Below are positions 1 to 9,377 of a stretch of DNA of 64,000 bases, piece after piece; within the stretch, counting starts at the first letter, position 1, and every line of letters starts with the position of its first letter. Source of the stretch: Erinaceus europaeus (taxonomy: Eukaryota > Chordata > Mammalia > Eulipotyphla > Erinaceidae); NCBI RefSeq assembly GCF_950295315.1, contig NC_080170.1, forward strand, positions 97,649,971 through 97,713,970, read 5' to 3'. The notes below the pieces were generated by a model, which did no database searches, was not told where the DNA came from, and saw nothing but the letters and a program-made list of their open reading frames with translations. The position numbers were made by a program, and so were the translations under genes.

Positions 1-332
1 GCACTACCGCCCCAATACCTAAATTAGCTTTTAATGGGCACAAAGTACGTGCCAGGACCAAGGAAAATAAGCAACTACCTGCTGGGAAATTGTGCCAATG
101 CAGTCACATCTGCCATGTTTTCCCCTCAGGCTACTGCTAGTTCCCGCGAGAGTTGGGACATTCTCAGAGTGCCTGTTCAGCCATGTTGTGCCCTCAGGGC
201 ATTGTTTATATCCCCACAATATTTGGAGTGCTTTGGTTACTCCTCCCCCCTCCCATTCTCACGAGAGTTATTATCCTATCCTGGAGTGCTATGGTTACTC
301 CTCCCCCTTCACATTCTCGCGAAAGCTGCTCC

Positions 333-339
333 TATAAAA
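333..339 (+). promoter_or_regulatory. LTR TATA box
   Basis: TATAAAA lies in the LTR about 155 bp before the AATAAA and would start proviral RNA near position 363. Function today is unknown. Confidence 0.65.
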
Positions 340-487
340 GCCTTTCTCCTTCCACACCTCGCTCTCTTGCCAGCGCTTCACTCCGGTGTTCAGACGCAGG
401 AAAGGTTACTGCGTGAGGCGGCCATTTTTGCTACCTCCACGTGGCCCAACCTGCTTCTCTAGCACCCAACTCTGAGGTGCCAGCGCA

Positions 488-493
488 AATAAA
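488..493 (+). promoter_or_regulatory. LTR polyadenylation signal
   Basis: AATAAA occurs downstream of the predicted start, so it falls inside R. This differs from the LTRs at 23,454 and 50,231, where AATAAA is only 22 bp from the TATA box. Confidence 0.7.
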
Positions 494-562
494 GATTTGT
501 GTTTCCTCTTCGCTCCAGACCCCTCCTCTCTCTCTTCTCCGCAGCCCGCACACAACAACATC

Positions 563-580
563 TGGCGCCCATCGTGTTCT
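563..580 (+). other. Primer-binding site, tRNA-Lys1,2 type, decayed
   Basis: TGGCGCCCATCGTGTTCT begins two bases after the LTR end. The first nine bases and the CGTG that follows match the complement of the 3' end of tRNA-Lys1,2, the primer typical of type B/D betaretroviruses; the last four bases have diverged. Confidence 0.75.
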
Positions 581-635
581 GCACCCACACCCCGCTGGGT
601 GGCCCGGCCTGATGTCCCCAAAAGCCGCCCAGACA

Positions 636-644
636 CAGGTAAGT
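636..644 (+). promoter_or_regulatory. Candidate major splice donor of the provirus
   Basis: CAG|GTAAGT, a perfect vertebrate 5' splice site, lies between the primer site and the gag start. That is where a simple retrovirus keeps the donor used for spliced env mRNA. Use of the site is inferred. Confidence 0.55.
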
Positions 645-684
645 GGCATTCACCCATCTCTGTGGTCCCGCGTTTCCCTCCACC

Positions 685-2256
685 ATGGGAATTTTTTTGT
701 TTTTTGAGGAGGTGTCCCAGTTATTATCTCCTTCTGCCCTGGGACAGATTCGCGCTCTCACAGACAGTTTAATTTTTGCTACCCCTTGGATTTTTATAAC
801 TGTGGTCGTCACTTACAAGATATGTACAACATGGTCTGCCATGAGGATAAGTGACCTTGAGGCTGAGATACTAGAGTTAAAGCACATGTGCTTAAGACTC
901 AGACGCCCTCAGCGATCAGCAGATAGATCCAGAACATCCGTTCCCACTGACACGTACACGTGTTCGGAAGCTCCTCCTCTGACCCCGCCCCCTGCCACAC
1001 AGGGTTCAGCTTCTCCTGAGATACAAGAGTTAAGAGATACGTGCTTACAACCTAAATGCCCTAAGCAATTTGCAGTCAGCACCCAAACTTCTGTCCCTGC
1101 AGACACGTGTTCGGCTCCTTCTGCAGACACGTGTTCAGTTCCTTCTGCTTCTCTGGCCCCGCCCCTTGCTTCCCCTGAGGCTTCCGGTTCTCTAGCCCCT
1201 CCTCCTACCGCCCTGGTTTTGGCTTCTTCTGAGGCTTCTGCTTCTCTGACCCCACCCCCTGCTGATACGTCATCATTAAGAGACCTAGTGGCTGATTTAT
1301 GGGAGTTAAAGGATATTTTTTCAGCATTTAAGGACGTTAAACCATGTGCAGTCCACCCCGAGAGCTCCGTCCCTGTAGATATGCGTGCAGTTTCCCCTGT
1401 GGACACTACAGCAGTTTCCACGGCACCTTCCACTTCTGTAGCTCCCTCTCCCGCGCCATCGGACCAAATCCACACCTTCCCAGTAAACGTGACCCCTTCT
1501 AAACAAAACCCTCAGCCGTGGCAGCCATACACCTCTAAAAAGCTTGGAGCACTCAGGCAAGCAGTAAGGGAGGACGGGTGGCACGCTCCATGGACCAAGG
1601 CCGTTTTAAGGAGTTTTTACCACCATCTTAACACGCCACAGGATAGGAAGGACCTGGCTTGTGCTGCACTCCCAGACCCCCTCTACCTACAGTGGAAGGC
1701 ATGCTTCCGTGATGAGTGTTCTAGACAGTCACAGGAAAATAGTAACAAACAGGTAGAATGGGATTCTGATGCTTTGTTTGGAGAAGGAGCTTATGAATCT
1801 GGAGCTCAGCAGGCAGAAGCCAGGTTTCCAACTGGTTATTTTGAACAGGTACGCATCTGCGCAACACAAGCATGGGAAAGGGTGACCCCACCCAATGTAG
1901 ATTCGTCAGTTCCCATTAACTCTCTTCGCTAAGGCACTGATGAATCATTAGCGAGCTTCATCTCAAGTGTGAAGACAAGCTTCGAGAGAAAGGTTTATAA
2001 TCCTGATGTCAGCTCACTACTCCTGCGCTCTATTGTCTGGGAAGGCATGATACCACTATTCCGTCAGGCATGCCTTAATCTTAAACACCTACACCCAGAT
2101 AATTGGATTTTAGTGACACAGGAACTTATATCAGGTAATTATCGGCCACCTGCTACGACACAGGTTTATGAAGTTACCCCACGTAATCACAACGGGGCCT
2201 GCTTTCAGTGCGGTCGCCAAGGACATTGGCGTAACCAATGTCCTGATAAGCTGTGA
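685..2256 (+). pseudogene. gag: Endogenous betaretroviral gag, one in-frame stop
   Basis: Gag would form the virion core. I place the start at 685 (ACCATGG, a strong Kozak context) rather than the in-frame ATG at 643. The reading frame is open for 523 codons except for one TAA at 1930-1932 (codon 416). Residues 28-43 are strongly hydrophobic, like the ER-targeting N-terminus known in intracisternal A-particle Gag. Residues about 53-255 are Pro/Ser/Thr-rich and hold three related modules, each a Glu/Leu helix followed by a Cys and a TSVP or SSVP motif. A capsid-like region follows (from about residue 285), rich in Trp, with FYHHLN and QWKACFRDE. Residues 506-519 form a zinc knuckle, C-x2-C-x4-H-x4-C. 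The frame stops at 2254, before a second knuckle lying in the next frame. The family is clear; assignment to the IAP-like subgroup is inference. Confidence 0.85.
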
Positions 2257-2825
2257 CCACGCCTCCAGTCAGGGAAACCCCGCCTCCAGTCAGAGCAACC
2301 CTGCTTTCAGTCAGGGAGCCAGAGGCACATACTGTTTGTCCAAGATGTCATAAGGGGTTTCATTGGAAGAGAGATTGTTGGTCCCAATTTCATAAAGATG
2401 GTTCGCCTCTGAATGGTACAAATTTGGGGCCTGAGATTTTGTGGACCACTCCTGTTTTAGAACGGGGTCATCCTTCTATGACAGTAAAGATTGGCAATAT
2501 TCCTTTTAATTTTTTGATTGACACGGGGGCAGCAAAGACGATTTTAAGGCAAGAAGAGGTTCCCCAAGATTGGGAACTTATCCCTGGACCCAGTATACAT
2601 GGAGTAGGAGGGGTGACCCAATCATTTCGCAAATGAGACTCGCTCATGTGGGAAGACCCGGAAGGTTCTACCGGACACTTCCGTCCTTTGGTAACTGATA
2701 TTAGCACCAACCTACTGGGCAGAGATATTCTGGAATGTCTTGATGTTAGGGTATCCACAGATGCCTCTGCAGAGCGTAACACTCGTTCCCGCGAGACCAG
2801 CTCTAATCGGCACCCCCAATACTAA
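2250..2825 (+). pseudogene. pro: Endogenous retroviral protease region, one in-frame stop
   Basis: The frame is -1 relative to gag, as in betaretroviruses. It first carries a second zinc knuckle (from 2337; C-x2-C-x4-H-x4-C), then an aspartic protease: LIDTGA with the catalytic Asp-Thr-Gly at 2520-2528, and a LLGRDIL motif at 2712-2732, the usual closing helix of retroviral proteases. One TGA at 2634-2636 interrupts it. Three imperfect copies of a roughly 21-bp unit (2260-2320) separate the two knuckles, and a small indel there probably moved knuckle 2 out of the gag frame. No dUTPase domain is visible between knuckle and protease, although many betaretroviruses have one there. The product would cut Gag and Gag-Pol. 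Confidence 0.8.
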
Positions 2826-3354
2826 ATGCCACTGTTCGTAGCCAAACACCCCGCTTAAGCTGGCTTTCTAATGAGCCTGTCTGGGTGGAACAGTGGCCTT
2901 TACCTAGGGATAAGCTAGAAATTTTAAAAGAGCTCGTCCGAGAGCAGCTGTCCTTGGGACACATTCGCCATTCTCGAAGCCCATGGAATACTCCTGTCTT
3001 TGTGATTAAAAAGCACTCAGGAAAATGGCGCCTCCTCCAGATCTCCGTGCAGTTAATAAAACCATGCAGGTCTGGCACTCCCCCCAAAGGGGTTTGCCTC
3101 TTGCTTCTGCAATTCCCACAGGAATTCCAATCATAGCTATTGATATACACGATTGTTTTTTCTCTATTCCCTTGCATCCGCAAGATTGTAAACGTTTTGC
3201 CTTCTCTGTTCCTTCTATTAATAATGCCAGCCCTGCTGATAGATTTGAATGGGTAGTGCTGCCACAGGGCATGGCCAATAGTCCTACAATTTGTCAAGAG
3301 GCTGTTAAATCTGCCCTTTTTCCATATATCCATAAGGGCCTGACCCTCTATTGA
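2807..3354 (+). pseudogene. pol: Endogenous retroviral pol: N-terminal reverse transcriptase, truncated
   Basis: This frame is again -1 relative to pro. It encodes the fingers of a retroviral reverse transcriptase: the WVEQWPLP entry motif, the [20 protein letters not shown] strand, and after a frameshift near 3030-3050 the palm motif A (AIDIHDCFF, catalytic Asp) and motif B (LPQGMANSP). The reading ends at a TGA (3352-3354), just where the YxDD catalytic motif should come, so the enzyme cannot work. RNase H and most of integrase are absent; the next recognisable pol sequence is the integrase C-terminus that starts at 3357. The simplest reading is an internal deletion of pol of roughly 2 kb, estimated from usual pol length. 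Confidence 0.85.
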
Positions 3355-3356
3355 CC

Positions 3357-3473
3357 ATGGGAAGAGGTTTTGAATGCATTTTCCCTCATAATGACTCTAA
3401 ACCTGTCTGGATTCCTGCCCGCCATGTCCGACAATACCCTCATGTTATCCCTGAAGAACACTGTTATCCCTGA
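3357..3473 (+). pseudogene. Integrase C-terminal remnant
   Basis: A 38-residue frame holds SKPVWIPARHVR, the tryptophan-and-arginine strand that closes the C-terminal DNA-binding domain of betaretroviral integrases. It follows the broken reverse transcriptase by two bases. An 18-bp unit (CTGTTATCCCTGAAGAACA-like) is directly repeated around 3443-3480. Too short to be functional. Confidence 0.6.
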
Positions 3474-4114
3474 AGAACAAGAAATACAAGAGGACTAACC
3501 GCAGGATACATCCCAGGATCCATAATATGACATGGCAGAACCTACAAAAGTTGGCTCACAGAGCCCTCTCTCCTACACCTTCTCTGAATGTCTTATGTTA
3601 TGACTGGCCAGTTGTGTTTTGTGAGTGAGTGTGTTGAATGACCAAAAATTTTTGTGTGACCCATCTGCTCAGAGTACTCTAAATGTTAAAACCATTGTCA
3701 CTAACATGCGTTAACTCTCTAAGTAACCTGAGTCTGTTTATAGTCCAAAGTCAATTATAGTAAACCTCTAACTTGTTACAAGTTTTATTGTTTTTCACAA
3801 GTAAGTGATTACAGCTATCAAGCCTTCATATGAGGAATCATCTGTTCATATGGTAAGGTATTAAACTGTAAGAAGTTCCTCCATATCTAACCTATATGAA
3901 TTAACAACATTCACATATTCTTGTACACTTACCTGGTGTATCTTGTCTTGCCTGCCTTTGTCAGCCAACAATTTAAAGATGTTTCCCTTTATAACATCAC
4001 CTATGCCACGGACATCCTTTACTACCCCCAAAGACAAATGGCTGCTTCCCTGGACATCACATCCACTGACTGCTTCCCTTAGACTTAAGATATGATCCTA
4101 CCTCTTCATACCAA
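3474..4114 (+). other. Proviral remainder, probably decayed env surface region
   Basis: This sits between integrase and env transmembrane remnants. A 39-codon open stretch at 3966-4082 has an N-glycosylation-like site (Asn-Ile-Thr) and Tyr/Asp-rich composition, compatible with env surface subunit but not diagnostic. The length is far short of a full surface subunit, so most of env was deleted or has decayed beyond recognition. Confidence 0.3.
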
Positions 4115-4466
4115 TGGATACATTCCCCCTTCCTTACCAGTCTACCCTTAGTTGTGGGACCCTAGCTTGTTTTACTTCTGCTCACAATAGGTCCTATAAT
4201 TCTTTTTTTTTTTTTTTTAACATTTTAATTTATTGAGAAAGAGAGGAGGAGAGAAAGAACCAGATATCTTTCTGGTACATGTGCTGCCAGGGATTGAACT
4301 TGGGACCTCACGCTTGAGAGTCTAACGCCTTATCCACTGCGACACCTCCCAGACCATGGTCCTATAATTCTTAACAAGCTCATGGCCTTTTTGTGGCAAC
4401 AGATTGATGCCATAAAGATGCAACCTATACAAACTTACTATCATAGCCTGGACATGACAGAATATT
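4115..4466 (+). pseudogene. env: Gamma-type env transmembrane C-terminus, split by a SINE
   Basis: Reading from 4115 gives a Trp-initiated hydrophobic segment (FLTSLPLVVGP), a stop at 4160-4162, then LVLLLLTIGPIILNKLM, and after the SINE insertion an amphipathic tail ending TYYHSLDMTEY and a stop at 4464-4466. A membrane anchor followed by GP, Ile-Leu-Asn, Lys-Leu and a tail with a Tyr-Tyr-His-x-Leu motif is the pattern of gamma- and type-D-like env. The left and right halves rejoin in one frame across the 15-bp target-site duplication. The fusion peptide and disulfide loop upstream are missing. Type D betaretroviruses are known to pair a beta-type gag-pol with a gamma-type env, so the combination is plausible; an unrelated neighbouring insertion is the alternative. 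Confidence 0.6.
4205..4357 (-). mobile_element. SINE-D (tRNA-headed) inserted in env
   Basis: Oriented on the minus strand with a poly-T start at 4205. The head (GCAGTGGATAAGGCGTTAGA) and CAAGTTCAATCCC look like tRNA A and B boxes, closest in style to an Arg-type tRNA. It is flanked by a perfect 15-bp duplication GGTCCTATAATTCTT (4190-4204, 4358-4372), so it entered after the provirus. Confidence 0.85.
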
Positions 4467-4805
4467 GAGTTGCTGTGGAGGATTTGCCCCCCTCCATCAG
4501 AACGTCCACCATGTAGAGGGCTGGCTAGCCAATGATGGGTAAGAGGAAACTAGCGCTATCCAATCAACCTAAGATGCAACCTAAAGGCACCTGGTACTAC
4601 TGAGCAATAATGACCAGGTGTTCCAATGACGGATAAGATGGAAGGCTGATCCCCAACCTAAGACAGGCACAGTCCACCCTGCCACAAAACAAAGTCCGCC
4701 AAATATCAAAACATGATATAAGACAGCGGGACATGTGGGGAGCCACATGTGCCCTCAAGGTTGCTATTGGCATGGCCATAGAGTTTATGTTAAAAGATAG
4801 TTCCT
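4467..4805 (+). other. Sequence after env; possible start of a 3' LTR
   Basis: A 3' LTR is expected here. TGTGGGGAGCCACATG at 4734 resembles the start of IAP-class LTRs, but I see no clean polypurine tract before it and the 5' LTR start is not available for comparison. A SINE interrupts the region at 4806. The assignment is weak. Confidence 0.25.
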
Positions 4806-5084
4806 GGGAATTGGGCGGTGGCACAGCGGGTTTAGCGCAGGTGGTGCTAAGTGCAAGAACTGGCTTGAGGATCCCAGTTTGAGCCCCCAGCTCCTCACCT
4901 GCAGGGGAATCACTTCACGGGCAGTGAAGCAGGTCTCTAGGTGTCTTTCTCTCCCCCATCTTCCCCTCCTCTCTCCATTTCTCTATGCTCTATCCAACAA
5001 CCACAATATCAGCAATAACAACAATATAAATAAAACAATAAAACAACTAGGGCAACAAAAGGCAAGATACAAAAAAAAAAAAAA
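4806..5084 (+). mobile_element. SINE-A
   Basis: Full-length tRNA-headed SINE: GGGCGGTGGCACAGCGGG head, B-box-like CAGTTTGAGCC, CCACCTGCAGGGGA middle, pyrimidine tract, CAACAA-rich 3' part and an A-tail at 5070-5084. Confidence 0.85.
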
Positions 5085-5344
5085 GGGATAACACCTACAC
5101 CTTAGAGTCTTTGTTAAAAGATAAGTTCTTTTTCCCCAGATTTTGTTTTAAAGATTGGTCTTTAGATTAAATGTTGAGAAGAAATGTAAAATGTCCTTAG
5201 TTATTTGGGATTGCAGAACTTCACAAAAGTAGTTCAGAATTTTACATGCACATTATACAACTTCTCAATTATTAATTCAGAAATATTGTAGATTGTGAAT
5301 TAGGCTAAATGTCGACAAAAAATAGGAATGTTAAAAAAAATGAA

Positions 5345-5600
5345 AAACACAGTGTAAGGATCCCAGTTCGAGCCCCTGGCTCTCCACCTGCAGGGGAGTT
5401 GATTCACAGGCAGTGAAGCAGGTCTACAGGTGTCTATGTTTCTTTCCCCCTCTGCTTCCCCTCCTCCCTCAATTTCTTTCTGTCCTATCCAACAATGATG
5501 CCATCAACAATAATAACTACAACAACAATAAAAAAACCAAGGGCAACAAAAAGGAAATAAATAAATAAATATTAAAAAATAGAAAAATAGAAAAATAAAA
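5345..5600 (+). mobile_element. SINE-A, 5'-truncated
   Basis: Begins within the tRNA-like head (AAGGATCCCAGTTCGAGCCC) and runs through the usual body to AATAAATAAATA and A-rich sequence. The first tens of bases are missing. Confidence 0.8.
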
Positions 5601-5699
5601 CACTTATAGACTACTAACCAAGTGGAAGATAAATGATGTAATTCTCTGTCGGGCCTCAAAGCCACCACCCACCCCCCCTACCCGCTCTGCTCCATTGCT

Positions 5700-6095
5700 G
5701 ACTCTATGGTCCATTTACATAATCACTCTTTTGCCTGAAAGATCCCCACCACATTATCCCGTCAGGGTATTGCTAATTCAGTTAAAATCATTGCAACAGT
5801 TGCTAAGGATGTTTCCACCTTCCCAGCATGCCTTTTGCCTCTCTCCCCCCCCTTTCCTAGCCATTTCTGTTTCCTACTTGCCATTTCTGGTTTTGCTTTT
5901 TCTCTCTCTTCCATGTCCCGACCTGAAGAAGACCTGGAGAAGGGCTGACGTGCATAGCTGGAGGCAGCCATTTTGCTAGCTCCATGTGGCCTAAACCCGC
6001 TGTGCTCATACCTGACTCTGGGATGTCCGCATCAATAAAGAATCGTATTACCATGCCACGAGTTCCTTGTTTCTCTCTCTGGCAAAGCTATCCCA
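5700..6095 (+). mobile_element. Solo LTR, ERV2-like, diverged
   Basis: Shares TGGTCCATTTACATAATCA with the LTRs at 23,454 and 50,231, and shares the GCAGCCATTTTGCTAGCTCC segment before AATAAA (6034-6039) with the provirus LTR at the window start. No internal retroviral sequence is attached. It could also be a remote 3' LTR of the provirus above, but its U3 does not match. Confidence 0.5.
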
Positions 6096-6997
6096 GAAAT
6101 TCTTTGCAAAATAGTTGAATGAAATTTTTTTGCAACTTGATTATTAGTAGGTAATGTGTTTTAAAGACATTTTCCCTTTAAACATGATGAGGGACAGATG
6201 TATATGTAGATTTTATATTTACTATTTAAAACATTACTATTATATCTTTCACATTTCTGTTTCTAATCCAATGAGTAATGGAAGTAAGCACTGTGCTCAG
6301 TTAAATGTTAAAATTCAAAAGTATAAAACAGGCAAAATGCTAACACATTCAATATTTATGAGAAAAAGTGTTTGGCTGGTATACTGACATTAGCATTTTT
6401 CAGTGTATCATAGAATCTCATGCCAAAGGAAACAAACAAAACTGTTTAATGCAAATGAAAGGATTTTAATCAAATCTAATAAACTTAATATTGGCAGGGA
6501 GAGTGGAGTTGTTCTTAGAATACTGAAAGCTAAGGTAGGTTGAGAAATACAAGAGATCTGTAACAATTTTATTTGAATATTATGGATTAACATTAGTTTC
6601 TTTCAACTCAAACACCACATTTAATGTTCTTTCTTTTCATAACACACATCTATATTATAAAGATTATGTCAGAGCTTGTTTAAATGATGCTAGTTAAAAC
6701 TGTCCTAAAAAGACACAGAGTCAAAATCTACATAAGAACATCTATACATGGATAAAATATTTTGGTATATGCTGTGGTCAGTTTGAACACAAACATAGTT
6801 CAAGGGTCTTCTGTGTCATAAGTAGGACATCTGTTTAGTAGAACTGCATGTCAGGAAATGCAAAATGCTTTGATTGTTCATTTCTGAAGGTCCAGATTAA
6901 TGTGGTAATTTAAAATTAAGTGATATGGTTATTCAAGGTGCCAGGTTAAATGTTGGTTGAAACTAACAATTGACCAACCCTCCTTAGAAATTACTAA
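6096..6997. other. Unassigned AT-rich sequence
   Basis: No repeat, gene or RNA is recognised; reading frames are short and unrelated to known proteins. Confidence 0.5.
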
Positions 6998-7343
6998 ATT
7001 CTCCTCCTCCTTCTTCTACTTTTCTTTTGCCTTCAGGGTTATCACTGGGGCTCAGTGACGGCACCATGAATCCACTATTCCTAGACATCTTTTTCCCCCT
7101 CATTTTTGTTGCCCTTGTTGTTGTTATTGATGTTGTTGTTGTTGGATAGGGCAGAGAGAAATCGAAAGAGGGAGGAAGTTAGAGAGGGGAAGAGAAAGAT
7201 AGACTGTAGACCTGCTTCACTGCTTGTGAAGCGATGACCCCTGCAGGTGGGGAGCTGGGGGCTTGAACCAGGATCCTTATGCCTGTCCTGGTGCTTAGCG
7301 CCAAGTGTGCTTAAGTTGCTGCTCTACTGCCTGACCCCCTAAA
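6998..7343 (-). mobile_element. SINE-A, long form with 3' tail module
   Basis: The minus-strand body ends (on the plus strand, begins) with the extra module GCCTTCAGGGTTATCACTGG, seen in several long copies. The head is diverged (GCTGCTCTACTGCCTGACCC), indicating an old copy. Confidence 0.8.
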
Positions 7344-7564
7344 CTGTTCTTAATTACAGGATTGTATAATGACAGCAAAAGAATTTGTCACACATTGCAA
7401 TCAATTATGCAAAACTGTTATGTTCATATAAATGTAAATGAAGTAAATTATAAATAACATGAAAGGTGTATCTGGACATGTATGTTTCTGAATAGAAACA
7501 TTTAATGCTGAAATTAATTTTTAATATTTCCAGGATATTTATAAAAATTACTTTAAAAGATTTA

Positions 7565-7716
7565 ATTTCATATGAGAGGTGGAATGTATCACATGACAGA
7601 AACAGAAAGAGAATAAAGCCAGAGCACAACTCTGGTGCTTGTTATACACCAGGGATGTGACTTGGAACCTCAAGCATGTATGTCTGTTGCTATATCTGTT
7701 GAAATATTTCTCTGTC
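7565..7716 (-). mobile_element. SINE-D-like, old
   Basis: CAGAGCACAACTCTGGTGCT followed by ACACCAGGGATGTGACTTGG and AACCTCAAGCATGTATGTCT match the SINE-D body in reverse, but with many changes and an uncertain head. Confidence 0.5.
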
Positions 7717-7864
7717 TACTAAAAATTACTTTTTATAATCAGAACAACTGATATTCTGTGGAAGAAAAAAGAACTTTGCCAATATCATAAATTTGGTTTA
7801 CCTGAATCAGATTTTTGGTTCGTTTTGCAGAAGTGGGGCTTTATTGCTTTGGACAACTTTTTCA

Positions 7865-8012
7865 TTTAGCTAGAAAGAAACAGTCAGGGGAGGAGAAAAG
7901 CACCACAGGACAGGAGAGAAATTCACCTTTCATGTTGTCTCCAGCACTAACATAGGCTGCATGCATGGTAAGGCACACAGCCTATTCAGTGAGCTAACTC
8001 TCTGGTTCCTGA
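7865..8012 (-). mobile_element. Old tRNA-like SINE, lineage uncertain
   Basis: AGCACTAACATAGGCTGCAT and GAGCTAACTCTCTGGTTCC at the plus-strand right end look like a decayed SINE head read on the minus strand. Diverged, low certainty. Confidence 0.35.
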
Positions 8013-8574
8013 ATCAGATTTTAATCCCTGGTTTGTTTTAAGTTCAAGGCAAATTCAATGCTCAAAGCATCATATTGCATGGCTTTTCTGCATAAAATTA
8101 TTTTGTTTACTTGGCTAGTTTACTAGTGTTTCTATCCAGCTCTTAGTTCATAAATTATTTGGTCCTTTATTTTTTTCAACCCATATCAGTCTTCAAAATC
8201 CCACAAAACCTATATTTGACTTGATCCAAGTTGATATGCTCAACTGAAATGAATTTATTTTATTTACTTTCAAATGCTTACAATTTAGTCTCTAAAATAT
8301 TAGACTTCTAGGCCTTAGCAGTATAGCTTGTGATGCTATGATTTCTTTTCTCTCCTTTCTCCCTTTATTTTTTTTTTACTTAAGTTACAATAAATAGAGG
8401 CAAATATATATTCAATGCTTCTGTAAGTTTTCTTCTTTACTGAGATATGGCTGTGCTGAAAGGGTAGGATAGCAAGGAAGATAGCTAAGGAGATGTCTAT
8501 TCCTTCCTCCCTCCCTCGCTCCCTCCCTTCCTTTGTTCCCTCCTTTCTTGCTTACTTTTTTTTCTTTCTTTCTC
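8013..8574. other. Unassigned sequence ending in a pyrimidine tract
   Basis: Mostly plain AT-rich sequence; 8503-8573 is a C/T-rich tract (TTCCTCCCTCCC type). Confidence 0.5.
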
Positions 8575-8576
8575 TT

Positions 8577-8690
8577 CTTATTGGGGGGCTAATAGCTTAC
8601 AGAACAGTTGTTGACACATGGGTAAAATTTCATTATCTCACTATGAAAGGTATCTGCAATGCACTCTTAGCCCCCAGCTTATGCCCTTTT
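8577..8690 (-). mobile_element. Old L1 3' end fragment
   Basis: CTTATTGGGGGGCTAATAGC on the plus strand parallels the reversed end of the L1 3' UTR at 54,783 (TTTATTGGGGAATTAGTGC). The rest is diverged. Confidence 0.4.
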
Positions 8691-8694
8691 TAAA

Positions 8695-9005
8695 TTTTTT
8701 TATTTCTTTTTCCATCCACGGTTATTGCTGAGGCTCAGTGCCTGCACCACGAATCCACTGCTCCTGGAGGCCTTTTGATTTTTCTTTTGTTGCCTTTGCT
8801 GTTTTATCATTGTTGTAGTTATTGTTATTGATGTCACTGTTGTTGGATAGGACAGTGAGAAATGGAGAGAGGAGGGGAAGACAAAGAGGGAGAGAGGAAG
8901 ATAGACACCTGCAGACTTGCTTCACTGCTCGAACCTGGATCCTTACGCTGGTCTAAGTGCTTTGTGCCACCTGTGCTTAACCCACTACGCTATTGCTTGA
9001 CCCCC
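8695..9005 (-). mobile_element. SINE-A, long form, internal deletion
   Basis: Has the 3' tail module (8711-8773) and the CAACAA body reversed, but lacks the stretch normally between the tRNA-like head and the GCAGGTCTGCAGG segment (joined near 8930). Confidence 0.8.
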
Positions 9006-9377
9006 ATGCTTATGTACTTTTTACCCACTCCCTTTGTTTCTTTATTGTTCTCCCATCCTCCTCATCCAACACTTACTGTCTTGCACTGTCCTCATTTCTT
9101 AAGAACTACAGTACTAGCTGCCTAGATATACTCACATTTCTTTTCTTGAAAAATCCCACCTTGGTTAGTCAACTTTTCTTTTTCCCCCCCAACAAATGTG
9201 TCTGCCATCATCTTGTCATGAAGTGTTTTTTTTTTTTTTCTTTTTTCTTTCTTCTTTTTTTAGTACATTGTGAATGGAATTTGTTACCTTAGTATCTACC
9301 TTCTTTTGTCTTCAAACTGAAGTAACTGCAGAGCCTTTTCTTGGTAAGAAGATAATTTCCTAAAGACTTCAACCGGG
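9006..9377. other. Unassigned pyrimidine-rich sequence
   Basis: Contains long T runs (9228-9262). No feature recognised. Confidence 0.45.

Larger units (their letters stand above)
1..560 (+). mobile_element. ERV2-type 5' LTR (left edge not resolved)
   Basis: This segment sits directly before a retroviral primer-binding site and ends in CA at 560, as LTRs do. It carries a TATA box (333-339) and a poly(A) signal (488-493), which places U3 before about 362, R at roughly 363-510 and U5 up to 560. U3 contains an imperfect tandem duplication (225-267 and 283-325) sharing a TTACTCCTCCCCC core. A TG start could not be fixed, so the true left edge may lie outside the window. The R region resembles that of another LTR at 5700-6095 (shared GCCATTTTGCTA-like segment before AATAAA). 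The class call rests mainly on the primer site and gag downstream. Confidence 0.75.

Noticed and set aside
909..1475. 188-codon minus-strand frame
   Set aside because: Antisense shadow of the Pro/Ser-rich gag region; composition biased, no family seen.
2272..2278. GGGAAAC, a known gag-pro slippery heptamer
   Set aside because: It lies after the gag stop, and its codon phase does not fit a shift from the gag frame to the protease frame. It is also part of a tandem repeat.
4789..5124. TGTTAAAAGATA on both sides of the SINE-A at 4806
   Set aside because: Neither copy abuts the SINE ends, so it is not a clean target-site duplication; it may be an LTR internal repeat.
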